Shown: positions 1 to 6,121 of the stretch, piece by piece
Layout: the number at the start of each line of letters is the position of its first letter
Position numbering within the stretch: the first letter of the stretch is position 1
Notes under the pieces: model-generated
Told to the model about the DNA's origin: nothing
Seen by the model: only the letters and a program-made list of their open reading frames with translations
The model's database searches: none
Made by a program: the position numbers and the translations under genes
Origin: JAWLCQ01 sp041687095
GTDB taxonomy: Bacteria > Planctomycetota > Phycisphaerae > SM23-33
NCBI GenBank assembly: GCA_041687095.1
Contig: JAWLCQ010000187.1
Coordinates: 1-9,023 of the forward strand
DNA length: 9,023 nucleotides
Direction: 5' to 3'

Positions 1-58
1 CGCGTGCGGCCCCCCGGCGCAGGCGCGTGCGATGGCCCGGGAGGGCGAGAGGTGCCGC

Positions 59-85
59 TTGCTTTTGCGGGCGGGGCGTGATACT
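59..85 (+). promoter_or_regulatory. possible sigma70-type promoter upstream of the isomerase gene
   Basis: TTGCTT (59-64) and GATACT (80-85) resemble -35 and -10 boxes, but the 15-bp spacer is short and each box matches only about four of six consensus bases. It lies about 130 bp before the chosen start codon. The rest of 1-213 holds no gene I can support. It does contain two small inverted repeats: CCGGCC/GGCCGG at 101-106/111-116, and GGTCCG-CTGT-CGGACC at 173-188 just before the ribosome binding site. Confidence 0.25.
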
Positions 86-213
86 GGATTTCGCATTCCG
101 CCGGCCGGTCGGCCGGTGGGGCTCGCCGCGGTCCGCCGGTGGATCGCGGGGGACTCGTGACGGAGTGGACCCGGTCCGCTGTCGGACCCGCATACGAACG
201 CAAAGGAAGGATC

Positions 214-972
214 ATGGCCAAGCCGATCGGAATTCAGTTGTACACCCTTCGCGACATGGCGAAGGAGGACTTCGTCCAGGTGCTCAAGACCGTGGCGGAC
301 ATCGGGTACAAGGGCGTGGAGTTCGCGGGCTTCCACGGCAAGAGCCCCGCCGAGCTGCGCAAGGTGCTCGACGACCTGGGCCTGGTGGCCTGCAGCACGC
401 ACGGGCCGCTCGTGACGAAGGACAACGCCGCCGAGCAGGTCGACTACGCCCGCACGCTGGGCTACGACGTCATCATCGCCGGGGTGCACGGGGAGGAGTG
501 GAACAGCCCCGAGGGGATCAAGGCGGTGGCGTCCCGCTTCCAGGCGGCCGCCGAGGCGCTCGAGGGCACGGGGGTCCGCATGGGCTACCACAACCACTGG
601 TGGGAGATGAACGACTTCAACGGGACGCTGGGGTATGAGATCTTCCTCGACAACGCCCCCGGCGTGGTGGGCGAACTGGACGTGTACTGGGCGGCCAACT
701 TCGGGAAGGTCAGCGTCACCGATCTGCTGAAGCGGCGTGGGAAGCGGTTCCCGCTGCTGCACATCAAGGACGGCCCGCTGGTGGAGAAGGCCCAGCACCT
801 GGCGGTGGGGGCGGGCAAGATGGACATCCCCGCCTGCGTGGCGGCCGCCGACATGAACACGGTGAAGTGGATGATCGTCGAGATCGACTCCACCCCGGGC
901 GACATGCTGACGGCGGTGCGGGAGAGCTACACGTACCTGACGAGCCAGGGCCTCGCCGAAGGCAACAAGTAA
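214..972 (+). CDS. sugar phosphate isomerase/epimerase (xylose isomerase-like TIM barrel)
   Basis: A 252-residue protein of the AP-endonuclease-2/xylose-isomerase-like TIM-barrel superfamily, which covers IolE/hydroxypyruvate isomerase-like enzymes. These usually carry a divalent metal and isomerise or epimerise a keto-sugar or inositol derivative. The start IGIQLYTLRD is a typical first strand and GYKGVEF (31-37) the second. Likely metal or substrate residues sit at strand ends: H63, GYHNHWWE (124-131), ELDVYW (154-159), HIKDG (183-187) and VEID (222-225). The likely metal set is E131, D156, H183 and E223, by family analogy rather than alignment. There is no signal peptide, so it should be cytoplasmic. 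The ATG at 214 is preferred over an in-frame upstream start at 139 because AAAGGAAGG lies directly before it and the protein then begins at the first barrel strand. The gene stands alone on this strand before a convergent pair. The exact substrate cannot be told. Confidence 0.88.
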   Translation: MAKPIGIQLYTLRDMAKEDFVQVLKTVADIGYKGVEFAGFHGKSPAELRKVLDDLGLVACSTHGPLVTKDNAAEQVDYARTLGYDVIIAGVHGEEWNSPEGIKAVASRFQAAAEALEGTGVRMGYHNHWWEMNDFNGTLGYEIFLDNAPGVVGELDVYWAANFGKVSVTDLLKRRGKRFPLLHIKDGPLVEKAQHLAVGAGKMDIPACVAAADMNTVKWMIVEIDSTPGDMLTAVRESYTYLTSQGLAEGNK

Positions 973-986
973 GGCGCACGAATGGA

Positions 987-1027
987 ACGCCCCTGGCGGT
1001 GGGATCCGGACCCGCCGCCAGGGGCGT
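987..1027. terminator. strong bidirectional hairpin between convergent genes
   Basis: A perfect 13-bp inverted repeat, ACGCCCCTGGCGG (987-999) against CCGCCAGGGGCGT (1015-1027), extends inward by one G-T pair and three G-C pairs to leave a 7-base loop (1004-1010). It lies 14 bp past the isomerase stop and 35 bp past the lipoprotein stop on the other strand, where a shared terminator would be expected. Neither side has a long T run; on the minus strand only TTCCATT follows. Termination may therefore not be purely intrinsic. Confidence 0.7.
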
Positions 1028-1062
1028 CGCATGCGCGGGGGACGAGGGGGCGTCGGGGGGTG

Positions 1063-1605
1063 CTACGGGGCCTTGGGGTAGTTCTCGGCGATCCACTCGA
1101 CGATGGCCTTGGCGAGCCCGGTGGCCTTGGCGTCGACGCCGAGGTTGATGCTCTCGGTGGAGCGGCCGATGGCGTTGGCGGTTCCGAGGACGCGGCCGCT
1201 GGCGGCGTCGACGAGTTCGACGCGGGCGACCACTTCCTCCAGGGGCCCGAAGACGTTGCCCACGAGGCCGGCGGCCTCGTAGTGCAGGATGGTTCCACGG
1301 ACGATGGCCGTCGGGCCGCCCGCGCGCAGGGGCAGGTCGGCCTTCTGGAGCTGCTCGTTGAACTTCACCGGCAGCATCGCCAGCAGTTGCGGGGGCATTT
1401 TCCCGCCGAAGTCGTCGCGGAACTCGCCCAGCTCGAAGCTGCCGTACTCCGCCAACGATCCGGGCAGGGGCTGCAGGGCGACGTGGACGCCCTTGGCCCC
1501 GCGGACGGCGCCGAAGCCTTCCTTGATGACGCGGCTGGTGCAGCCGGTGGCGGCGAGCAGGCTCAAGAGGAGAACGCCCGAGAGGATCCGAGTGGTGCTG
1601 CGCAT
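1063..1605 (-). CDS. DUF4410-like lipoprotein
   Basis: A 180-residue protein. The N-terminus has R2/R6, a hydrophobic stretch (7-18) and a lipobox AATGC with the lipidated Cys at 22, so it is predicted to be exported and lipid-anchored. The mature part matches the usual plan of DUF4410-like lipoproteins: an opening strand (VHVALQPLP), a middle section that would be the small-domain helix (LLAMLPVKFNEQLQKA), a strand (AIVRGTILHYEA), then VVARVELVDAASGRVLGTANAIG and a C-terminal helix ending IVEWIAENYP. The function of this family is unknown. The start at 1605 has GAAAAGGAAG eight or so bases upstream, and the codons before it continue in frame as low-complexity sequence antisense to nothing recognisable, so a longer start is unlikely. 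It begins 38 bp after the stop of the membrane protein gene and is probably co-transcribed with it. Confidence 0.8.
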   Translation of the reverse strand: MRSTTRILSGVLLLSLLAATGCTSRVIKEGFGAVRGAKGVHVALQPLPGSLAEYGSFELGEFRDDFGGKMPPQLLAMLPVKFNEQLQKADLPLRAGGPTAIVRGTILHYEAAGLVGNVFGPLEEVVARVELVDAASGRVLGTANAIGRSTESINLGVDAKATGLAKAIVEWIAENYPKAP

Positions 1606-1643
1606 AGAGTCTTCCTTTTCTTCTGGGGGGTGTGCGTGTTGCT

Positions 1644-3428
1644 TCAATCCGCCACCGCCCGCGTCGTCGGCCGTGTCGCCGGTCCTGTCGCGGGGGCGAC
1701 GGCGGGTGCGGTTGTGGGGGCGGTGGCGGGTGCGGTCGCGGGCGCGGTCGTCGTCGCTGGCGGGGGGTCGGGGACGAAGCGGTAGACCTGGTAGAACTGC
1801 CCGGAGAACACGGGGACGAAGTGCTCGCTGCGCTGGCGGATGGGGGGGGAGGGGATGACGAGGCACCACTCCGGGACGAGCGCGTAGGGTTCGGGCGGCA
1901 GTTGGGCGAGGAAGGCGCGGACGTCGTCGGGGTGGGGCAGGACGGAGGCGTGCAGGAGGGCGGACTGCAGGCGCATCCGCCGCGTCCACTCCGACAGCCG
2001 CCAGGGCGCGAAGCGGTAGAGCCAGGGCAGGTCGTTCTCGGCGGCGACGAGGCTGCGGCGGGCGTGCATGCGGAAGGCGTTGCGGGGGCAGAGGAAGACG
2101 GTGGTGGGGGGGGTGGCCTGGCGGAGGTGGAGGCCCATGCGAATGAACTCGGCGTGCTGGGCGGTCCGTTCGCGGTTGCGCTGGACGCGGGGCAGGCGGG
2201 CGCGGTTGCCCGTGACCTGCACGATCGTGTCCAGGAGGGCGTAGCGGGCGACGCGGAAGTTCTTGGACGGGACCACCCACGCCACCGCCAGGATCGCGCA
2301 CGCCCAGCGCAGCAGGGCCCGCTGGCGGTGGACGAGGCGGAAGAGGTTCGTGAGCACCTGGGCGAACAGCACGTACAGCGGCAGGAGGATGAGCGGGTAG
2401 GCGAGGATGAACGACAGGACCGGAGGGCCCTGCGGGCGGAGCATGCCCACCAGTTGCGAGAGGCCCTGGAACACGAACGCCACCGTCATCGCCATCCCAA
2501 GGAACCACGCCCAGAACGGGAAGTCCCGCACGCTGAACCGCTCGACGCGGGCCATCACCACCGCGGTGGGGATGACGATCAGGAACATCAGCATCGGCAG
2601 GCCGATCAGCCCCCGCAGGATCGCGGGGTACAGGACGTCCCACCCGGCGAAGGCGATGGCCTCGAAGACCGAGTGGGGGAGGATCTCCGCCCCGGGGGGC
2701 GTGAGGTCGCGGTGCAGCCACGTGCAGTAGAGCAGGTAGGGGGCCGCGCCCAGCAGTCCCGCCCCGACCGCCTGCGCCCCCCGCAGCAGCGCCGGCAGCG
2801 CGAACCGCCGCTTGGCGAGGTACGTCAGCAGCAGCACCAGCCCCAGGTTCCCCGCCATCGCCAGGTGCACATTCGCCAGCAGCCCCACCAGCAGGAAGAC
2901 CACGAGCATCCGCCACGTGCCGCGATGGCGCAGGTATGCGATCACGATCAGCGGGGTCGCCATGATCACGAGGCCCCCCGACGTGACTGCGCTCAGCGCC
3001 CCGGCGCCCCAGAAGCCTGCCCCAGGGCCCGGGATGACCACCATGCTCAGGGCGGCCACGAAGACAGAGACCGACCAGCTCCCGGTCTGGCGGAACAGCA
3101 GCACGTACATGCCCACCAGGTACACGATCGCCATCACCGGCGCCAGCAGGCGGAAGGGAAACACGGGGTCCGCGTAGCCGGAGGGGACGAGGATCATCTC
3201 CAGGACCGACTGCAGGGCGGGCGGTCGGTACTGCCAGAGGCGGGAGGGCCCGAAGATCGGGTCGAAGGGGTACAGGGCGGGGTTGTGGCGTTTGAGGGCG
3301 GTGGCGGCGGCGTCCTCCTGGACGTCGCTCAGGCGGTAGTCGTAGCTCGCCAGGTAGCCCGTTGCGCACGCAACGGCCACCAGGATCAGCAGGGCCGCCA
3401 CGTGTCGTGATTGTGGAACTGGTCGCAT
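1644..3428 (-). CDS. polytopic membrane protein, DUF6798/GT-C-like architecture, with TAPA-repeat tail
   Basis: A 594-residue protein. The first membrane helix is at about 9-28, followed by a loop (30-90) with several acidic residues (SDVQED, 34-39). Roughly nine or ten further hydrophobic segments follow, about 92-112, 118-133, 146-166, 173-205, 216-236, 276-294, 304-322, 336-358 and 372-387. Residues 390-555 form a soluble domain containing TVFLCPRNAFRMHARRS (443-459). The layout of an N-terminal helix, acidic loop, many helices and a soluble C-terminus recalls GT-C glycosyltransferases. The C-terminal motif resembles DUF6798-type planctomycete membrane proteins; this is a memory-based impression. 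Residues 561-592 are about eight degenerate tetrapeptides (TAPA, TAPT, VAPA, TGPA, TRPT). The start ATG has GGGAGAG upstream. The gene heads a two-gene unit with the lipoprotein. No catalytic motif can be named with confidence. Confidence 0.78.
   Translation of the reverse strand: MRPVPQSRHVAALLILVAVACATGYLASYDYRLSDVQEDAAATALKRHNPALYPFDPIFGPSRLWQYRPPALQSVLEMILVPSGYADPVFPFRLLAPVMAIVYLVGMYVLLFRQTGSWSVSVFVAALSMVVIPGPGAGFWGAGALSAVTSGGLVIMATPLIVIAYLRHRGTWRMLVVFLLVGLLANVHLAMAGNLGLVLLLTYLAKRRFALPALLRGAQAVGAGLLGAAPYLLYCTWLHRDLTPPGAEILPHSVFEAIAFAGWDVLYPAILRGLIGLPMLMFLIVIPTAVVMARVERFSVRDFPFWAWFLGMAMTVAFVFQGLSQLVGMLRPQGPPVLSFILAYPLILLPLYVLFAQVLTNLFRLVHRQRALLRWACAILAVAWVVPSKNFRVARYALLDTIVQVTGNRARLPRVQRNRERTAQHAEFIRMGLHLRQATPPTTVFLCPRNAFRMHARRSLVAAENDLPWLYRFAPWRLSEWTRRMRLQSALLHASVLPHPDDVRAFLAQLPPEPYALVPEWCLVIPSPPIRQRSEHFVPVFSGQFYQVYRFVPDPPPATTTAPATAPATAPTTAPAVAPATGPATRPTTRAVAD
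1660..1746 (-). repeat. tetrapeptide-coding low-complexity repeat at the C-terminus
   Basis: About eight 12-bp units encode a [T/V]-[A/G/R]-P-[A/T] tetrapeptide at the end of the membrane protein. The encoded tail is likely disordered and, because it follows a soluble domain, could act as a linker or wall-facing tail. Unit number may vary between relatives. Confidence 0.75.
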
Positions 3429-3451
3429 CCGCTCTCCCAGGGACGCCCCGT

Positions 3452-3479
3452 AGTATACCCGCCCCGGGGGGGTTCACAA
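3452..3479 (-). promoter_or_regulatory. candidate promoter of the membrane protein-lipoprotein pair
   Basis: On the minus strand, TTGTGA (3479-3474) and TATACT (3457-3452) are separated by 16 bp. The -10 box matches five of six consensus bases and the -35 box four of six. The -10 box ends about 23 bp before the start codon at 3428. Confidence 0.5.
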
Positions 3480-3501
3480 CCTTCCGTCCGGCGGCGACCT
3501 C

Positions 3502-3531
3502 TGGACTGGGGGGCGGGGCCGGTGGTATAGT
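3502..3531 (+). promoter_or_regulatory. candidate promoter of the EIIA-antiporter pair
   Basis: TGGACT (3502-3507) and TATAGT (3526-3531) are separated by 18 bp on the plus strand, 38 bp before the EIIA start codon. With the minus-strand candidate it makes a compact divergent promoter region, so one regulator could control both units. I see no clear operator palindrome between them. Confidence 0.45.
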
Positions 3532-3569
3532 GCCCGGTTTCCGTCTGCCTCCAGAACTGGAAGTGCCGC

Positions 3570-4022
3570 ATGAAGCTGTCGGATTACCTCACGAGCGATC
3601 GCGTGGTCGTGCTCCGCGGGACGAGCAAGACCGACGCCCTCCGAGAACTCGCCGAGATCGTCTCGCGCGGGAACGGTCTCGACGCCGCCAAGGTCGAGCG
3701 GGCGATCTGGGAGCGGGAACGGCTGATGAGCACGGGCATCGGCAATGGGCTGGCGATTCCGCACGTTCGCCTCGCGGGCCTCTCCGCCCCCCGCATCGCC
3801 GTCGGGGTCGCCCCCGCGGGCATCGCCGACTACGACTCCCTCGACGGGCAGCCCGTGTGCATCCTCGTGCTCATCCTCGCCCCCCAGGGCCAGCACGACA
3901 CGCACATCCGCCTCCTCGCCCGCGTCGCCGACGTGCTCAAGCACCCCCAGCAGGCCCGCACCATCGTCGCCGCCCAGGACCCCCAGCTCATCTACCAGAT
4001 CCTCGTCGGAGAGTCCGCGTGA
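3570..4022 (+). CDS. PTS EIIA domain protein (fructose/PtsN type)
   Basis: A 150-residue, single-domain PTS_EIIA_2 protein, full length for the family. The phosphorylated histidine is H65 in STGIGNGLAIPHVRL, the family's hallmark; H112 in HDTHIRLLARVADVL is the second conserved active-site histidine. Family members accept phosphate from HPr and either pass it to EIIB or, as PtsN does, bind and regulate other proteins, often potassium or ion transport systems. No EIIB, EIIC, HPr or enzyme I gene is visible here, so a regulatory role is more likely than sugar uptake. The start ATG is preceded by GGAAG at 3559-3563. The stop overlaps the start of the antiporter gene (GTGA, 4019-4022), which points to translational coupling and a shared function. 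No signal peptide or membrane segment is present, so it should be cytoplasmic. Confidence 0.88.
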   Translation: MKLSDYLTSDRVVVLRGTSKTDALRELAEIVSRGNGLDAAKVERAIWERERLMSTGIGNGLAIPHVRLAGLSAPRIAVGVAPAGIADYDSLDGQPVCILVLILAPQGQHDTHIRLLARVADVLKHPQQARTIVAAQDPQLIYQILVGESA

Positions 4023-5722
4023 GCCTCCCGCTGGCCCTGTTCGACATGTCCCACGTCCCCACGCTGATGATCGTCGGGTTCGCCCTGTTCGCCGGGACCG
4101 TGGGGGCCCGCGTCTTTCAGCGGCTGCGGATCCCCCAGGTCGTGGGGTACATCGCCATCGGGCTGCTGCTGGGGCGGAGCGGCCTGGGGCTGCTGGGGGA
4201 GGAGACGATCGCCCGCCTCCTGCCGTTCAGCTTCTTCGCCCTGGGGGTCATCGGGTTCATGATCGGGGGGGAGCTGCACCGCGAGGTCTTCCGGCGGTTC
4301 GGCAGGCAGTTCTTCACCATCCTCCTCGCCGAGGGCATCTCGGCCTTCCTGCTCGTCGGGGCGCTGGTGACGGTGCTGGCGTACCTGTGGACGGGGAACC
4401 TCGCCAGCGCCCTGGCGCTGGGGCTGGTCCTGGGGGCGATCTCCTCCGCCACCGCCCCCGCCGCCACCGTCGACGTCCTCTGGGAGTACAAGACGCGGGG
4501 CATCCTGACGACGACGGTCTTCGCCATCGTCGCGTTGGACGACGGGCTGGCGCTGGTGCTGTACAGCATCTCCTCCACCATCGCCATGCAGCTCCTGGGC
4601 GCCGAGAGCGACCTGCTGTCCGCCCTGGGCGGGGCGGGGTACGAACTCGGCGGGGCCATCGTCGTCGGCAGCGCCGGGGGCTGGCTGCTGTACGCCCTGA
4701 TGAAGTGGGCCCGCGCCCGCGACAAGGTGCTGGTCTTCATCCTCGGGACGCTGGCGCTGGTGCTGGGGGCGGCGCTGATGCTCGAACTCGACCTCATCCT
4801 CGCCGCCATGGTCCTCGGGGCCACCATCTCCAACCTCGCCCCGCGGCGGACCAACGAGGCGTTCCAGATCGTCGAGCAGTTCGCCCCGCCCATCTACGTG
4901 CTGTTCTTCGTCTTCGTGGGGGCGAGGCTCTCCATCGGCAACATGTCCGGGTGGATGTGGGCCATCGCCTTCGCCTACGTCGGGGGGCGCACGGGCGGGA
5001 AGTTCCTCGGCAGCTACCTCGGGGCCCGCTGGGCCCACGCGGGCGAAACCGTCCGCAAGTACCTCGGGCTGTGCCTGTTCAGCCAGGCGGGCGTGGCCAT
5101 CGGCCTGGCGATCCTGGCGGCCGAGCGGTTCGGGGCCGCCGGGAGCGAGCTGTCCCAGACGATGGCGGGGGTGATCCTGACGGTGGTGACGGCCACCACG
5201 TTCCTGGTGCAGGTCATCGGCCCCCCCTGCGTCAAGTTCGCCGTCCAGAAGGCCGGGGAGGTGGGGCTCAACATCACCGAGGAGGACCTGGCGCGTTCGT
5301 ACACCGTCGAGAGCGTCATGGACGCCACCCCGCCCGCGTTCCTCGAACGCACCACCCTCGCCGAGATCCTCCGCACCATCGCCGACTCCGACGCCATGGC
5401 CTACCCCGTCACCGACGCCGAGGACCACCTCGTCGGGGTCATCACCATCCGCGACCTCAAGACCTCCTTCACGGCCGAGCACCTCACGCACTGGCTGCTG
5501 GCGCACGACCTGATGCAGCCGGCGACGGACACGATCACGCCCGACGTCCCGCTGCCCGAGGCCCTGCTCCGCCTGCGGGAGAAGGGCCTGGAGTTCCTGA
5601 TCGTCGTGTCCAAGGACGAGCACCCCCGCCTCCGCGGGCTGCTGGAACTCCACGGCGCCGAACGCCTCCTCTCCCGCGAGGTCGTCCGCAGACGCCAGCT
5701 CGCCGATGCGCAGGTGGCGTAG
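4019..5722 (+). CDS. CPA2-family Na+/H+ (cation:proton) antiporter with C-terminal CBS pair
   Basis: A 567-residue inner-membrane protein. Residues 15-410 carry about twelve hydrophobic segments of the Na+/H+ exchanger fold: RIPQVVGYIAIGLLLG (37-52) is the typical CPA2 second helix, AISSATAPAATVDVL (140-154) fits the broken-helix region, and ALDD (172-175) gives the paired Asp174-Asp175 of electrogenic Na+/H+ antiporters, not the QD of Kef potassium channels. FVFVGARL (297-304) is the conserved late helix; its Arg303 may match the basic residue found there in electrogenic members. Residues 425-555 form two CBS motifs (SVMDATPPAFLERTTLAEIL and LMQPATDTITPDVPLPEAL), which usually bind adenine nucleotides. 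GTG at 4019 is chosen over ATG at 4046 because GGAGAG lies five bases before it and it overlaps the EIIA stop; the ATG has no ribosome binding site. EIIA and CBS together suggest control by phosphorylation and energy state. Confidence 0.87.
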   Translation: MSLPLALFDMSHVPTLMIVGFALFAGTVGARVFQRLRIPQVVGYIAIGLLLGRSGLGLLGEETIARLLPFSFFALGVIGFMIGGELHREVFRRFGRQFFTILLAEGISAFLLVGALVTVLAYLWTGNLASALALGLVLGAISSATAPAATVDVLWEYKTRGILTTTVFAIVALDDGLALVLYSISSTIAMQLLGAESDLLSALGGAGYELGGAIVVGSAGGWLLYALMKWARARDKVLVFILGTLALVLGAALMLELDLILAAMVLGATISNLAPRRTNEAFQIVEQFAPPIYVLFFVFVGARLSIGNMSGWMWAIAFAYVGGRTGGKFLGSYLGARWAHAGETVRKYLGLCLFSQAGVAIGLAILAAERFGAAGSELSQTMAGVILTVVTATTFLVQVIGPPCVKFAVQKAGEVGLNITEEDLARSYTVESVMDATPPAFLERTTLAEILRTIADSDAMAYPVTDAEDHLVGVITIRDLKTSFTAEHLTHWLLAHDLMQPATDTITPDVPLPEALLRLREKGLEFLIVVSKDEHPRLRGLLELHGAERLLSREVVRRRQLADAQVA

Positions 5723-5750
5723 CCCTGCGACCCTCCCGGAGAGGAGCGGG

Positions 5751-5808
5751 GATGAACGCGGATGAACCCAGATGAAGAGGGGGCAGGGATGCAGGGGATG
5801 CAGGGGAT
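5751..5808. repeat. tandem microrepeats of period 10 and 9
   Basis: Three units GATGAACGCG, GATGAACCCA, GATGAAGAGG (5751-5780) repeat every 10 bp. They are followed by GCAGGGAT, GCAGGGGAT, GCAGGGGAT (5783-5808) with a period of about 9. They start 28 bp after the antiporter stop. I see no reading frame or ribosome binding context that would make them coding. Confidence 0.75.
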
Positions 5809-5815
5809 AAGAGGG

Positions 5816-6076
5816 GAGGATTTTCGATTGCGGACTTTCGAATTTCGATTGGGGCTGATGCCCGTGCGGGACGCCTTTGCGCGGAGGGCCTCGCTCTGAC
5901 AGCGAGCGGAACGGACGCCCTATGGCGAGTCCGGTTCCGAACTTGCAGACGGTCTGAGCGGGGCTTGCCATTTGGCGTCCGTTCCCTTCCACTGCGGAAG
6001 GTCCCGCGCTTGCACGGGGGCGGGACGAGGGCGTCATCCACAATCTGCAATCCCAAATACGCAATCCGCAATTCCC
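5816..6076. repeat. nested palindromic element capped by inverted heptamer arrays
   Basis: The left cap, 5816-5850, is five tandem 7-bp units of consensus NNNGATT (GAGGATT, TTCGATT, GCGGACT, TTCGAAT, TTCGATT). The right cap, 6035-6076, is six units of the same heptamer on the other strand (AATTCCC, AATCCGC, AATACGC, AATCCCA, AATCTGC and a degenerate one). Inside these, CCCGTGCGGGAC (5861-5872) pairs with parts of 6001-6018. A perfect 12-bp stem (5908-5919 with 5974-5985) extends inward, imperfectly, to 5932/5961. Two 5-loop hairpins flank it: CTCGCT/AGCGAG (5890-5906) and CTTCC/GGAAG (5986-6000). This is either a repetitive element or a structured RNA in the leader of the pterin operon. It explains most of the 399-bp gap between genes. 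Confidence 0.7.
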
Positions 6077-6100
6077 TCCGCTGCTGTCCTCCCATACACT
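6072..6100 (+). promoter_or_regulatory. weak candidate promoter of the pterin operon
   Basis: TACACT (6095-6100) could be a -10 box, 21 bp before the folM-like start codon, but the -35 position (TTCCCT, 6072-6077) matches poorly. If it is used, the palindromic element lies just upstream of transcription; if the true promoter is further up, the element is in the leader. Confidence 0.28.
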
Positions 6101-6121
6101 CGTAGAGAGGAAAGGAGCACC

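Noticed and set aside
27..638. 203-codon plus-strand frame at the start of the window
   Set aside because: It overlaps the isomerase gene in another frame, is Arg/Gly-rich and has no motif; the isomerase frame is clear.
1632..3410. 592-codon open frame on the plus strand opposite the membrane protein
   Set aside because: The product is an extremely charged, His/Gln/Arg-rich string without motifs. The minus-strand frame has clear membrane helices, so this is a shadow.
1063..3477. 804-codon minus-strand frame that contains the lipoprotein
   Set aside because: Only its last 180 codons look like a protein (signal peptide, lipobox, DUF4410-like). The rest is Pro/Arg/Gly-rich antisense-frame sequence overlapping the membrane protein gene.
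3362..5722. 786-codon extension of the antiporter upstream of 4019
   Set aside because: The extra N-terminal part overlaps the EIIA gene in another frame and is Arg/Pro-rich without motifs. The GTG at 4019 has a ribosome binding site and a coupled overlap.
3745..5775. 676-codon plus-strand frame overlapping EIIA and the antiporter
   Set aside because: It is the +1/+2 shadow of two well-supported genes, rich in Arg, Pro and Gly, with no domain.
5816..6076. CRISPR array as an explanation for the heptamer arrays
   Set aside because: Units are only 7 bp with no spacers and no cas gene nearby; the pattern is a tandem repeat.
5816..6121. Known riboswitch upstream of the pterin genes (for example a tetrahydrofolate riboswitch)
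   Set aside because: I cannot match the conserved core of any known class. The symmetry and heptamer ends fit a repeat element better, though a structured leader remains open.
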